64,000 nucleotides of DNA, from the NCBI RefSeq assembly GCF_000005505.3, contig NC_016131.3:25535001-25599000 (forward strand), given 5' to 3'. This DNA comes from Brachypodium distachyon (Eukaryota; Streptophyta; Magnoliopsida; Poales; Poaceae). Under the pieces are notes generated by a model. The model ran no database searches and was not told the origin of the DNA. It saw only the letters and a list, made by a program, of their open reading frames with translations. Shown here piece after piece: positions 22,900-34,551 of this stretch (position 1 is its first letter; each line of letters starts with the position of its first letter). The position numbers and the translations under genes are program-made.

Positions 22900-23109
22900 C
22901 CAGCTTGTTCAGGATCGGTCTTTTGCAGTTTCATCACGAAAGACATAGAGAGATTTCAAGATGCGGATAACGGATCTAGAGATTTTTACTTCGAAGAATC
23001 TTGATGTAACTTATAATTTCATTAGAAATCTTCATTGTTGTTTTTTATTTCACTTCAGTCGATACTTTGTATTCTGTCTATTGAATCAATAAAGCCAAAT
23101 GTTTCAAAA
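22900..23109 (+). mobile_element. Probable LINE-type 3' tail
   Basis: The sequence TTGTATTCTGTCTATTGAATC, then AATAAAGCCAAATGTTTC and a run of A, looks like the 3' end of a retroposed transcript. It resembles the tail of the LINE ending at 13606 (ACATCAAAAGCCAAACGTTT). No coding part is recognisable, so the 5' limit is a guess. Confidence 0.4.
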
Positions 23110-23179
23110 AAAAAATAACGCACACACAACCCACGCACGCAAAACTCCCGTTCCCCTGCAGGTGCGCTTGATTAATCCC

Positions 23180-23822
23180 ATGGAGATTGCGCCGTCATCT
23201 GCACCACCATCGGCCGCCGCCGCCGGTAGCAGGAAGCTGCCGCCGGTGCGCTGCTTCGTCCCGTACGAGGTTGAGGAGGACCCCGTCTTCGACCCGGACT
23301 CTCCCCGCTCTCCCAGCGAACAACGCGCCGAAGACTCGGGCGGTGGGGGCGACCAAGAGAAGATGCACTTGGAGTGCTACAACTATAAAACTGCCAGCAC
23401 TTGGGTGAGGCAGAGCGACAAGTACGCGGAGATGCACTACAACGGCGACCCGGGCAACGAGATCAAGTACGAGCTGGTCGATCGAGCCCCCCGTGAGCAA
23501 CGGTGGCATCATGATCGCCAGAGGCCTCATGCTCGGCCACGTCAACTTCACCGCCAGGCCCGTCGTCGTCGTCCTCGCCGGACACGAGGCGCCGCCGCCT
23601 AGGCCATTCTTCGCCGAGGTCCGCCATGAGTCTACCTACCTTATGGCGAGCTGCGTCATGTCTTTGGACGACGACGGGGAGGAGGAGCTCGAGGAGGAAG
23701 ACCTCTCCCCTTTGTTTAGTTTGCTTTACATGATCTGTTTTCTACCGGCACGATTTTATATAAGTGCCGTTTCTGTTTGTTGTAGCGCCCTGGACAGGAC
23801 AGAATATCTGTCGAATTGTTAG
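23180..23822 (+). pseudogene. DUF3615-like protein gene broken by a frameshift
   Basis: The first frame, from ATG 23180, runs MEIAPSSAPPSAAAAGSRK, then LPPVRCFVPYEVEEDP and YAEMHYNGDPGNEIKYELV. After 23477 the family-like sequence continues one frame over: EPPVSNGGIMIARGLMLGHV, NFTARPVVVVLAGHEAPPP, RPFFAEVRHES and MASCVMSLDDD. This pattern (YELVEP, HVNFTAR, FFAEV, then a Cys-containing strand) is that of the grass DUF3615 family. The break coincides with TCGATCGA at 23478-23485, where a 4-base tandem insertion would explain it. Family function is unknown. It could be a true pseudogene or a sequencing error. Confidence 0.6.
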
Positions 23823-24546
23823 CTTTTCTATTCTGCACGTAGAGTTGATAGCGTCTTTTGTTTTACCAAACATCCAGACACGATCGATGAGGGCGGGCGG
23901 CGTACGTCCTAGAGACTAGAGAGACAAACAAAGGATTAATGGTATTATGGTATCAAATTTGTTCAAATACGGATGTATCTACGTGTAAAAAAAATTTAGA
24001 TACATATAATATTTCGACAAGTAATTTTTAGGTCATTATTGCTCCCTGTAATAATTAATTATTTGTATCCTGTTTGTTAAGCACCCTTGTAGTACTATTC
24101 CAGAATCAAATGTTAATCGGCATGGTCCGCTGCAAAAATAATGGGAGCTTAACTTCTAGTCAAACCCTTAGGTTGTCGGTCAAAAAGAGAGGGATGGTTT
24201 AGCTTTACTGTTTCATTCCTTCCATTAAAAATCTTACTCCTTAATCTGCATACAATCACTTCTAGTATTTTTTATTACAAATCCACGTCACTTATTTTGA
24301 GACATATATGTAGGACACGTGGTGTTTTCCAGACTGCTCGATTATTGGAAACCTAACACGATCGAAATTAGCAATTGCTTGCATTCTTGTATGTATGATG
24401 CACCTTCCGCTCCATAACGGCTATGATACGTGTTATTCCAATATTGTACAGTATACATTCTTGTATGTATACCAAGGAAGTCGTTTCCACCCAAATATGA
24501 ATTACGTACGGAGGTTGGAAGTGAGCGCGCTGCTCTCCATAAGATG

Positions 24547-24674
24547 TATTCCCTCCGTCCAACAAAAGATGTCTCAAGTTTGTCAAAATTTGGATGTATC
24601 TAGACGTGACTTAATGTATAGATGCATTCAAATTTAGTCAAAATTGAAACATTTTTCGTTGGATGGAGGGAGTA
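24547..24674. mobile_element. Stowaway-like MITE
   Basis: The ends TATTCCCTCCGTCCAACAAA and TTCGTTGGATGGAGGGAGTA are inverted repeats. Inner phrases GATGTCTCAAG, TTTGGATGTATCTAGACG and TAGATGCATTCAAATTTAG match the element at 34421-34551. Confidence 0.8.
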
Positions 24675-25321
24675 AATGAAATTTGCGGCCCATCGGATTG
24701 TATCTATGATAAGAGTACACGGAGGGTGCCCACCAGAAATATACCGCCGGAGAAAGTACATTAACGATGAGTTGTATCCAAGATAAGAGATGACAAAAGT
24801 TTTTCTTTCCTGTTACCATGATGTCATGTTGGATTTTTTTTTGACTAGGTGAAACACCAAGAGACGAAGCCAGGAGAAACATAGCATAACTATCCTCACA
24901 AGGAACTATTCGATTTCTTGTTATGGGACTAGGAGTAGCTAGATCAGCCAGCTGCCAGCAAGAAGGTGTTTGAACACGGAGAAGATGCCCGATCGATACA
25001 TACTCGCTCATTGACCTGACCATTTCCTAGCCAGCGTGCGACAAAGTCCAAAAAGTCAAGATACTATACCTTAAACAAGGAAGCCACGTGCGCCAATCGA
25101 CCGTACGTAGTGTTAGTTCGACATGCGCACGTGCATGGAAGATTTAACATCTCTAGCTAGCATTCCTGATTGATCGAACGGCCGTGAATGATTCCCCTAC
25201 GCCCCAGTCGGTCTGTCTCAGTTACTCGATCGATCCGCGCGCTGTCAGTGTCTCGTGGGCGTGTTTTCGTTTTCTGCTTACGCACGGTTGCACCTAGCTG
25301 GTGAAAATGTTGAGATTTAAT

Positions 25322-25420
25322 CTACTCTTTTCGTTTCATAATTCTTGCCTCAAATTTACCTAAAAATAGATGTATATATTTTTTTTAAACGTCTAGATAT
25401 CTATGAAACGGAGGGAGTAG
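25322..25420. mobile_element. Stowaway-like MITE
   Basis: Left end CTACTCTTTTCGTTTCATAA and right end TATGAAACGGAGGGAGTAG form an inverted repeat, with CAAATTTACCTAAAAATAGA inside. About 100 bp. Confidence 0.7.
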
Positions 25421-25575
25421 CTAGGTAGCATTGGTGTGCCACGTCTGAATGTAATCGAGCCGGTGCAAGTGTTGTTGGAGATTGTGACTTTGCATATGCG
25501 GCTGGCTGGTCAAAGCTCAAAACGCTTCATGGATCGCGCATGCAATCTTTGACCAGGATTAAACAAAGAAAGCTG

Positions 25576-25792
25576 CTCCCTCTGTCCCATAATACGAGGT
25601 ATGCATCCATGCCTAAATTCTTCATTTGATTAATTAAATATATATGCTTTTAAACAAAAAGTAATCAGTAGATTCGTTATCGAAAGACCTTTTTAATGAT
25701 ATAATTTTTAATTATTTAATTAATATTTAGTTAGCTAAACTAACGCTTCAAGAAGACGTACGTGCCTCCTATTATTGGACGGAGCGAGTAAC
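25576..25792. mobile_element. MITE, about 215 bp
   Basis: Left end CTCCCTCTGTCCCATAATACG and right end TATTATTGGACGGAGCGAG pair as terminal inverted repeats. Inner arms GAGGTATGCATCC and GACGTACGTGCCTC pair loosely. The centre is very AT-rich. Confidence 0.6.
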
Positions 25793-26517
25793 TAATATGC
25801 TCCGATGGGGACTCGATCGACCCCTAGGAGATTTTATCCTCATTATATAAATGAACTCCCACTGTTTAATCTATATCTTACTAATAGCTGCTGTTCATCG
25901 GCGATCAGATCAGATACCACGTGGTGCTGCCGTTGAGAAGAGAAATGATAGTACTGTACGGAAAAGTAAAAGCTATAAAATATAGTCAGAGGGAGGCATT
26001 CTCAGTTTTACGACTGACAGTTACCTGCGGGCCGGTCTACTAATCTTACCGCTACAAACACCGAATTAAGAGTGGGGCGGCTTTATTTGACTGGCCAATC
26101 AAATGTTATTGCCGATATAATTTAGTGGGATGTATAGTTAGATATAATTTTTTTCAAAAAGATTTTACCGAGTAAGTAACTTGAAAAAGAGAGTTAGAAT
26201 GGTCATTTATTGTTAATAGAAAACAAGGAAGAAGAAAGAGGAAAATGTGTGGTGAGAACAAGTCAAAGGATGCGAACGGCAGACGACGGCGACCAACGAC
26301 GACTCCAACACAAAAAGGCCAAAAACCCAAACACAAGCAACCAAACACTCTCTCTCGCCTTCCTTTCCTTCCCCAATCCAGTTCCCGCGATTCCATTAAT
26401 TCCCCCGTGCTCCTGCTCCAATCCCGCGCCGAGATCGAAGCACCGGAGCTCCTCCACCAAGCTCGTCTATCTACTCGACGCGCCGGAGCGGCACGCGGCA
26501 CCACACCAGCCTGCCCC

Positions 26518-29500
26518 ATGGGGTGCGTGTTCTCGAGGCGGCACGACGGCGAGGCGGAAGGGGACGAGGGGCCGCGGCCGCGGTCGATCCACCACCAGTA
26601 CCAGCAACAGCAGCAGCAGCGGTCGCCGCTCGGGCCCGCCTACGACGCGCGCCGCGGCCGGTACGGACCCGGGGACTACGACTCCGGCGAGCTTGCCATC
26701 CCGCCGCCGCCGCGCAAGCAGCTCCCGTCGCACAAGGTACGCTGCTGCTACATACCGCCTCTCATCTCATGCTGTCTTGCTGCTTGCTACCCCCTCCCTT
26801 TCCTCTCTCCTTGCGTGCGTGTCTCGCTCTGCTCTGCTCGACCGCGTTCGACTCGCGCTGCTCGCCGGCTGGCGGAGAGTCCGGCGGCCTTTGAATTGAT
26901 TCCCCGAGGGAGGAGAGAGAGCACTTGATTTACAGATGGCGTTTGGCCCGTTAGGTAGAGCTACCCGGTTCAATCGTGAGAAACGCGCGTTGTTGTTCAA
27001 TGGGATGGTCCCTTCTCTTCCCCCCGCTTCTTCGGGGAATTCCAATCCGCCGAAGCTTAATTTGAGATATTGCATATCAAATCAAATCATACTGGTCCTA
27101 GTGAAGCTTAAGCCATCTTCTCCGGTGAAGCCTGCCATAGTGGCCAGTCGTCGTTTCAGGTGAAGCTGCAGCGCAGTTCGGGATTGGCCCTGGCGGTCTT
27201 CGACATAGTCAACTTCGTCAGAACAAAATTTTGTTAAGAGGAAACACAGCTGTCGGCATGGACGTTTGGAATCAATCACCGTGTGCTTTCAGCGGAGCAG
27301 GGCCCATGGGAACAGATACTACAAGAAGCAGCGCCCAAAACGGGCACGAATCCAGGGTGTGAAGTCAAGCATTGCGGCCCTTTGTTTTTTCGCATTGCAA
27401 GCTTTGTCATAGGAGGATGATTCCTTTCACTTGGAGATGGGAAGGGCAGGCCTGCTTTGTTTACATCCGGGTTGCTGTCAGCCATTGTCTACTAATTGGA
27501 CTGGTCAAGCCAGAGACCCGGACAGAAACTTCCACCTTTGTTGCCGTTGACCACCTTTTCATGACATCATGGAGCTTGAGATATTGTACTAGACTTCCTC
27601 TCGTAAATCATGAAATTGGCCCCTTTGATTTTACAGTTAGAAGGAAGCATACCGGGTGTAAAAACTGTCGTGAATTACATGGTTATGACAATAAAGAAGC
27701 AGTCCCGGTGGACATTACTATCGACGTGTTTACGGAATGATTTGGACAATTGATCCTGGCTGACACCCCATACCAAGAGATGGGAAATCTACGCCACACG
27801 ACACTGAAAATGATGATTGGGCTAAGGGAATTCAATTGATCGTATCCGCGTTGTTCTGATAGCTTCTGTCTACTTTGATCTGGCCAATGAGCATCAGCGA
27901 GCATCTTCAGCAGGACAATGAACTTGAACGGATTATGGAATTTCCTTACAAGGAGTAGCATGCACTTCAAATTGGAAATATCGTACCGTAGTAACAATAT
28001 TATTTAATTGGAACAACATAATTAGTTCAAAACAAACATGTCTTTCTGTTTTCATATAAGTTTTGACTTTTGAGATTGATTACCGTGCATGCCACATGGT
28101 AACATTTTTCCTTTCTTAGTTTCTTTATTAAAAGGTAAAACCGGTTACGTTTCTTAAGGCTAAAGGGTCAATTCGTCTCCCTTTTTCTTCTACTTGCTTT
28201 CTGCTGTAACTTGTTATCACTCCATTGGATTTTCAAACATAGAAATCATAGGGTATTTCTAGCAGAGTAGCAGCGGCCTTTTTCACATTAACTCTGACAT
28301 ACTAAGTTATGCCAGGTATCAGAAACAGGTACATTTCTGGGAAGGGCCAGCATTGCTGGTCTGGAAAAGGCTGTCGAGGTGCTAGATACCCTCGGCAGTG
28401 GCATTGCAAGTTTGAATCATGGCAGTGGGTTTCTCTATGGAGGAACAAATCGAGGAAATAAAGTTGACATCTTAGCATTTGAAGTTGCAAACACAATAGC
28501 TAAAGCTTCTAGTTTGTGGAGATCGTGCTCTGACGAGAGTATAAAAGAACTGAAGGAAGAAATTTTGCATTCGGATGGTGTGCGAATATTAATTTCCTCA
28601 AATTCCAGTGAGCTCTTGCACATTGCTGCTCTTGACAAAAGGTATTATTGGTTCAGAAATAAGCTGGCCTAGATCTTTGTTTTATTTATCTTACATAATC
28701 GTGGTTGATGTGGACTTTAAATGGAATTCAACAGGGAAGAGCTTGCCATCTTTTCAAGAGAAGTAATTCGATTTGGTGACCTGTGTAAAGATCCTATATG
28801 GCATAACTTGGGACGGTATTTTGACAAGTATGCTTCTGAGAAGTATGCACTTATTTTCTCATGTCACTATTTACCTCTTCTCAGCACTTCTTGTTCCGAA
28901 CTTCATGGGTTACTCTGTTATGCAGGTTAATGGCAGATTTTACGCCCCAGGATCATTCAAAAGAGCATATGGAAACTACTGTCCAGCACTTGATTACTTT
29001 GGCTCAAAACACTTCTGTATGTGTTTCTATGCCATAATAACTCTTTTGTTTTAACTTAATTTCCTCATTTCTATACTTTGGGAGCTGCCGGATACTTTTT
29101 AATAATCTAATGTTTATGGACACAAAAATTTCACTGTCATCAAGAACCTTGCAGTTTTTATAACTCGAAATTGAGTTTATTGCAGTTTTTATAACTCGAA
29201 ATTGAGTTTATTGCATAACAGCCAACTAGCTAGGAGTACGGTTTGCCGGTGGACCAAACTATTTTTTGCATTACACTGGCTTGAAGATTACGCTAATGAG
29301 CTAGTTCTATCATTGCAGGAGCTTTACCATGAATTGCACGCGTTGGATAGATTTGAGCAGGATTTCCAAAGGAAATTTCATGAAGAGGAGTCTGTACCAG
29401 CAGCTAGACGAGGTACAAACAGACTGATGCTGTTGTTCTTAAACAATCACTGGCTAAAAATGCACGCATATTGCTTTTCCACTATATCACCTGCAAACAA

Positions 29501-31802
29501 TGATCGCAGTATGCAAGTAAAAAATTTAGTGAGTAGATCTTAATACAAAACGTTACTACAACGAGCACTATAGTTTTCCATTGAAGGGGACAATGATGTT
29601 TTGTTTGGTTGTGATGCGTATTTTTTCTGTAGTAAGAAAGTTGGTAAAGTAAAAGTTCATGTGTTCTTTCTGGATGTTTCATATATTACCTTTTGCAATC
29701 CAAGTGAACCAATTTTTGGCAGGTACTGGAATAAATAGGCAGGTAAATCAAGCATCACAGCAATTAATCTTACATAGAGAACCAGGGAACAAAAGAAAAT
29801 TTTGCATTTTTAGAGAATAAGCTACAATAAATGGTAGTTTACCTTCCAGCCGGGTATCGTTAGAGAGATTCTGATAGATACTTAAATATTTATGTCGCAG
29901 TAGACTTTTATACAGCCATATTTGTAGTTGACATTTATTTTAACGCTCCATGTACTGCTAAAGTTGCAATTAGAGATATTTATCTTATTCAACTTTTGCT
30001 CTTTGCAGAGAGTGTTATGATTTTGCATAGTGAACTGAAGCGCCAAAGGAAGCTTGTGAAGACTCTGAAGAAGAAATCCTTGTGGTCCAAACCTTTGGAG
30101 GATGTAATTATCTTCAACCACATTTGCTTGTGCTACTTGTATATTACCTTTTTTGTCTCTTCGAAGGTGCTAACATTACTTTGTGTTTTCTCTATCCAGA
30201 TTGTAGAAAAGCTTGTTGATATCGTCATATTTTTGCATAAACAAATCCGGGATGCATTTGGTGAAGCTGGTAATTAATTCTCAATTGGATGCTTTATTCT
30301 TCCCACAAAATGTATCTGAAAGCATCCTGATACTTCTCTGAATAAACAGTTCCTGTAGGTACCGACTTCATCGATTACGAACAAGTTCAGAACAGAAGGC
30401 TTGGTCCCTGTGGTCTGGCACTACATTACGCTAACATTATCAATCAAATTGAAAATATAGTAAGTTAATTTGACAATGCATGCCATGTTTAATGTGACTG
30501 CTTGATGTCCCACTTTCCTTATGTTGACTTAGGGTAACTTTCCATGTGATCTCAATATACCATGTGTACCTATACAGGTTTCCCGACCACTCTCTCTTCC
30601 TCCTAGCGCTAGGGACAATCTGTACCATGGACTTCCAATAACAGTGAAGTCAGCTCTACGAGCACGGTTGCAATCATGCAATACTGAAGAAGAGGTTTGT
30701 CTTACAACACTGCTGCAGACAAAATGATTCATTTCCATTTTATTATTTTTGCAAGTAGAAATGTTGAACTGACACTCTGGGAGTACACATTTATGTCCAT
30801 TTCCATGATCATGCTTCAATTCTGAAGCACTGTAAGCTGGATTACTCCATAATGTGATAGGCATTTTGCATATATTTTCTGGACAAGCAAGGACTTGATT
30901 CTGTTGCTAGCCTTTGCACGTCAATGCGCACACACTGATCCTTTATTATTTCCTGCAGCGTTCTGTATCTCAAATCAAGGCTGAAATGCAGAAAACCCTT
31001 CGCTGGATTCTGCCAGTCGCAGAAAACACCGCAAGGTTGGTTGGGTTCTTAGTCAATCTATTCAGACTTCTGAGCACAGTTTTTTTCCAAATAATTATTG
31101 TTTTTTATACTTATGTCAGAGCACATCAAGGTTTTGGATGGGTCGGCGAATGGGCGAACTTCGGGTGAGTATCAAGTCTTGATTTCCTTGTCCCTCTTGC
31201 ATTTCCTACTGACAACATAGCATCAACTCCTCCCCTTTTAACAACATAACCTAATAACATCGCGATTTTACAGGAGTGACTTGAACGAGAAATCAAGTCC
31301 CCGGCACAGCGTCACTCGCGTCCAGACGCTTCATCACGCAGACAAGGCGAAGACGGAGCAGCACATGCTCGAGCTCGTGGTCCAGCTCCATCATCTCGTG
31401 GTCCAGGTGAAGAACCGAGGCTACGGGCACAAGTCCGCAAAGCAGGGCCGTTCTCGATCCCGCAAGGGGCCATCGGACATGCAATCCGAGACCCAGCACA
31501 ACACGTCTCCGATCAACAACAACAACGGTGGCAGTACATGCCCAAGCCCGTTGTCGGACTCGGAACGCGAGACGCTGGACCACCTGAGCTTCAGGAGGAC
31601 GACGAGCTACGGCAGAAGCAAGAGCTGCGAGCCTCCGCCCGACAGAGGGAACAGGGCGCACCGGAGCTGGGACTCGTGCCGGAGCCACGGCAGCTCTCCG
31701 GCGAGGGAGTTCGGTAAGAACTCAGCTTCGCGCCGAGACCAGGCAAGGGATCTGGATGTAATAGATGGGCTGGACATACTGAGGACTTCATCATTTTGTT
31801 AG
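26518..31802 (+). CDS. PSI1: PSK SIMULATOR 1-like protein (DUF3475 + DUF668)
   Basis: Twelve exons join in frame to 618 residues: 26518-26736, 28316-28641, 28735-28827, 28926-29016, 29319-29412, 30009-30103, 30200-30269, 30359-30459, 30578-30694, 30959-31035, 31120-31164 and 31274-31802. All introns are GT-AG. MGCVFSRR is a textbook N-myristoylation start, so plasma membrane attachment is likely. DUF3475 covers about residues 121-178 (VDILAFEVANTIAKASSLW). DUF668 covers about 345-435 (GPCGLALHYANIINQIENI, TLRWILPVAENTARAH, GWVGEWANFG). The tail is basic and Ser-rich. In Arabidopsis the family promotes growth alongside phytosulfokine signalling; the role here is inferred. Reading through intron 4 or 5 would bring early stops. 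Confidence 0.9.
29150..29211. repeat. Perfect 31-bp tandem duplication in intron 4 of the PSI1-like gene
   Basis: Two identical head-to-tail copies, each beginning TGCAGTTTTTATAACTCG and ending GAGTTTAT, lie at 29150-29180 and 29181-29211. They have no differences, so the duplication is recent. It adds a second TTGCAG about 110 bases before the true acceptor at 29318. Confidence 0.9.
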
Positions 31803-32983
31803 AGAGATGTATATACATGCTGCACAGAGTAGGTATTCTTTTGCCATCTTCTTCCGGCTCGCCGATTCTATATAGGAGCAGTATCTTGTATATGTGTGAT
31901 CTGCCTATATTTATACTTTCTCTTAGTTTATGTACATAGTGAAAAATATATATACAATAACTTAGTAGTACTGCAGCTTGGTGATTTGAGTCGAAATACG
32001 TTTAGAAGATCAATAGTGATGCTGCATGCCTCACTCAAGTAAAAGAAGAAGTGGTTCTTGTCTTTCCCTGTGTGTCTGAATTTAATTACGCTTCTGGCCT
32101 TCCAGTAGAAGATCTGTTGGTGTAGCTCTTGTCCTCACAACAAAATGAGTGCCTTCCACCACAACTGTTTTATTCTATCTTCTAGAAATTAAAAGGAAAA
32201 GGAAATTGGTGGTGGTCCCAAGCTTATCCTATACTGTACTGATGATATCTTCCCCAGGTCAGATCAGCTGGCCTTCCATCTTATCAGGATGCCTGTATGC
32301 ACTGATAATGCAAACACTCTCCCATTTCCATTTCCCGTCCATGTCGGCCGCTCCCATCCATGCCCCAGCCAGCTTGTTTGATTGGCCTTCGTGTCGGCGC
32401 CGTCTAGAGTAATCTGGATGCACGGCGCCGGCAAATGATCGAATTCGCAGAACCAAAATAGATACTCATCCTGGCCGTCGCAGACGTTCGCACCTAGCCT
32501 TCACTTTCAGACAGCCAGTGGGCAACAGGCGCCGGATTCAGATAACCACAAACACCGGAATAATAACAAGGTCGCCCAAAAGTCAAAAACTGATCCTAAA
32601 CAACTAAATATCAGTCCCAGCAACAATCAGCCTCACTCACATGAGCTAGCTTAGCTCAGCTCAGCTGGGGTCTATCTTGTCCGTTTAATTTTTCTGGGGA
32701 AGAAGAGATCGAGAGAAGCAATCATCTCCCGCCACCCCACACGAATTTATGGCGCGAAAGCAACCGCCTTGGTCTTAGCATTACAGAAGCAACACACACT
32801 CTGCACTGCAGGAGTGGGGAGCTAGTGGCTGTGCTGCTGACTCAGCAGAGGCTCACATAGATAACACCGTATATAATCTTCTTCTTCTTCTCTGATGCCT
32901 GATGGATGATAAAAAAGGAAGGAGATAAGATCAAGAGCTGGACGTACGGTTGGCGCACACAGACTCCCCAGCCCCCTCGAGTT
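31803..32983. other. Spacer between the PSI1-like and J-protein genes
   Basis: The 3' UTR of the PSI1-like gene probably ends near 31950. The rest is presumed promoter of the J-domain gene. No further gene was recognised. Confidence 0.45.
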
Positions 32984-32991
32984 CCTATAAA
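32984..32991 (+). promoter_or_regulatory. TATA box of the J-domain gene
   Basis: CCTATAAA lies about 107 bases before the ATG at 33092, in a short CT-rich promoter. Confidence 0.6.
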
Positions 32992-33091
32992 TCCACTGGC
33001 GTCTTGTATATTTGTCCACAGTCTCAGAGATAAGCTGTGCTGCGCTGTACTTCGCTCAGATCTGGGTCGAGAAATTCCTCTGGATCGAGAG

Positions 33092-33490
33092 ATGGCTGCG
33101 TTTGCGTCGACGGCGGCGGTTGTGGTGGCGGGGCCGGTGGTTTTGCCTTGCCGGAAGGGAGCAAGGAGGTGCGTGGCGGCGCGCGCTATTGCGGCTGCGG
33201 TGGCGGCGCCGGCGGTGGCGGGGAGGACGCACTACGAGGTGCTCGGGGTGGGGGCGGGGGCGAGCAGGGGGGAGATCAAGGCGGCGTACCGGCGGCTGGC
33301 GAGGGAGGTGCACCCGGACGCCGGATCCGGGGACGGCGAAGGGTTCATCCGGCTGCACGCGGCGTACGCCACGCTGTCCGACACCGACCAGCGCGCGCGG
33401 TACGACCGGGAAGTGGCGGCGCTCTTCCGGCGGGCGGCCGCGCCGGCGTCGTTCCGGCGGCGGACGTGGGAGACGGACCAGTGCTGGTAG
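33092..33490 (+). CDS. Small chloroplast J-domain protein (DnaJ 11-like)
   Basis: A single-exon gene of 132 residues. The first 45 residues are rich in Ala, Val, Arg and Ser with no acidic residue, a typical chloroplast transit peptide. The J domain covers about residues 46-107: THYEVLGVGAGASRGEIKAA, then YRRLAREVHPDAG with the HPD motif at 74-76, and AYATLSDTDQRARYD. J proteins stimulate the ATPase of Hsp70; this small type acts in the plastid stroma. It lacks a G/F region, zinc fingers and a C-terminal substrate domain, as the DnaJ 11 class does, and ends RRRTWETDQCW. ATG 33092 is chosen because the open frame upstream has no transit-like sequence and the TATA box lies at 32984. Confidence 0.9.
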   Translation: MAAFASTAAVVVAGPVVLPCRKGARRCVAARAIAAAVAAPAVAGRTHYEVLGVGAGASRGEIKAAYRRLAREVHPDAGSGDGEGFIRLHAAYATLSDTDQRARYDREVAALFRRAAAPASFRRRTWETDQCW

Positions 33491-34312
33491 GAGCACGCCG
33501 GGTCGCCGGCTTCTGCGGGGCCGTCCGATCCGGACTTGACGGCCCGGATCGAGCCACGCGGACGCCTGATCTGTGGACGGGCACGACGAGAGGCGGTTTT
33601 AAAGATCTCTTGTGCGCTCGATCAGCAAGCAGTGCCGCTAATTTTATTTTATTTTTCAAACAATATACCAGCCGTAATATGTAAATTAATCATCTATCAT
33701 GGATTAAAGATTAAGAGTAACTCTTTCTCGGTCAATTTAATTAGAATGAGAGGACAATGACCAGTTCAAACTCCGACGAAGATCTTCTCATCCTTTTGCA
33801 TATCTCGGTGAATGAATACATCGGATAGTTATTAGCGTCGATTTATGAATAACCATTTTTCTGCCGGCTAAGAAAAAGCATACATAACTCTTTTCATAGT
33901 GGAATTACTGAGTGGATAATCCATGCCGGTTATTTCTTAGATTGTCACGTCAACATGTCTCTGTCGTGAATCATTGGATATAGGAGAAAACAGTGGCAGA
34001 TGCATAACAATGGTTACTCACAAAAAAATTACTCCCCATCCGTCCCAAAATGCAGAACATTTAATTTTGGTTGGTCAAAATTTCTAAAGTGGCCATTTGT
34101 CTTGCGAGAGCAACTATTGTCTGATTTTGTGAAACGTTCTAGGTATTGTATGGGATTGGGTAGCCCGCTTGAAATGGGTGTAAATTTTTATGGGTGAACC
34201 GGTATTTAGCATAACCAGTTAACCACTAAAAGAGCTTCTTACGAAAATTACAACTCTTTTTTAAACAGGCCCGTTGTACCGTAGATTCTCGTGTGGCAAA
34301 AAAAAATACAGT

Positions 34313-34420
34313 ACTCACTCTGTCTAACAAAAAATGTCTCAACTTTGACTAAATTTGATTACATCTATACATTTAAATTCTAATAAACTTGAGACATTTT
34401 TTGTTGAACGGAGAAGGTAT
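34313..34420. mobile_element. Stowaway-like MITE, first of an abutting pair
   Basis: Left end TACTCACTCTGTCTAACAAA, right end TTTGTTGAACGGAGAAGGTA. Inner arms AAAATGTCTCAACTT and AACTTGAGACATTTT form the hairpin. Confidence 0.7.
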
Positions 34421-34551
34421 TACTCCCTCCGTCGAACAAAAAATGTCTCAAATTTATCAAAATTTGAATGTATCTAGACATAAGTTAGTGTATAGATGCA
34501 TTCAAATTTAAGTTAAAATTAAGACATCTTTTGTTAGACTGAGAGAGTACT
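34421..34551. mobile_element. Stowaway-like MITE, second of an abutting pair
   Basis: Left end TACTCCCTCCGTCGAACAAA and right end TTTGTTAGACTGAGAGAGTA are inverted repeats. The interior (TTTGAATGTATCTAGACATA) matches the element at 24547-24674. It starts directly where the previous element ends. Confidence 0.75.

Larger units (their letters stand above)
23823..26517. other. Intergenic region rich in MITEs
   Basis: Besides the elements listed separately, another worn MITE-like piece lies near 23955-24060 (ATACGGATGTATCTACGTG, ending GCTCCCTGTA). The last 250 bases, from about 26270, become pyrimidine-rich and are the likely 5' leader of the PSI1-like gene. No other gene is supported. Confidence 0.45.

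Noticed and set aside
29700..29760. Possible extra exon of the PSI1-like gene after TTTTGGCAG
   Set aside because: Exons 5 and 6 already join in frame with family-like sequence, and the candidate contains an in-frame stop (ATAAATAG).
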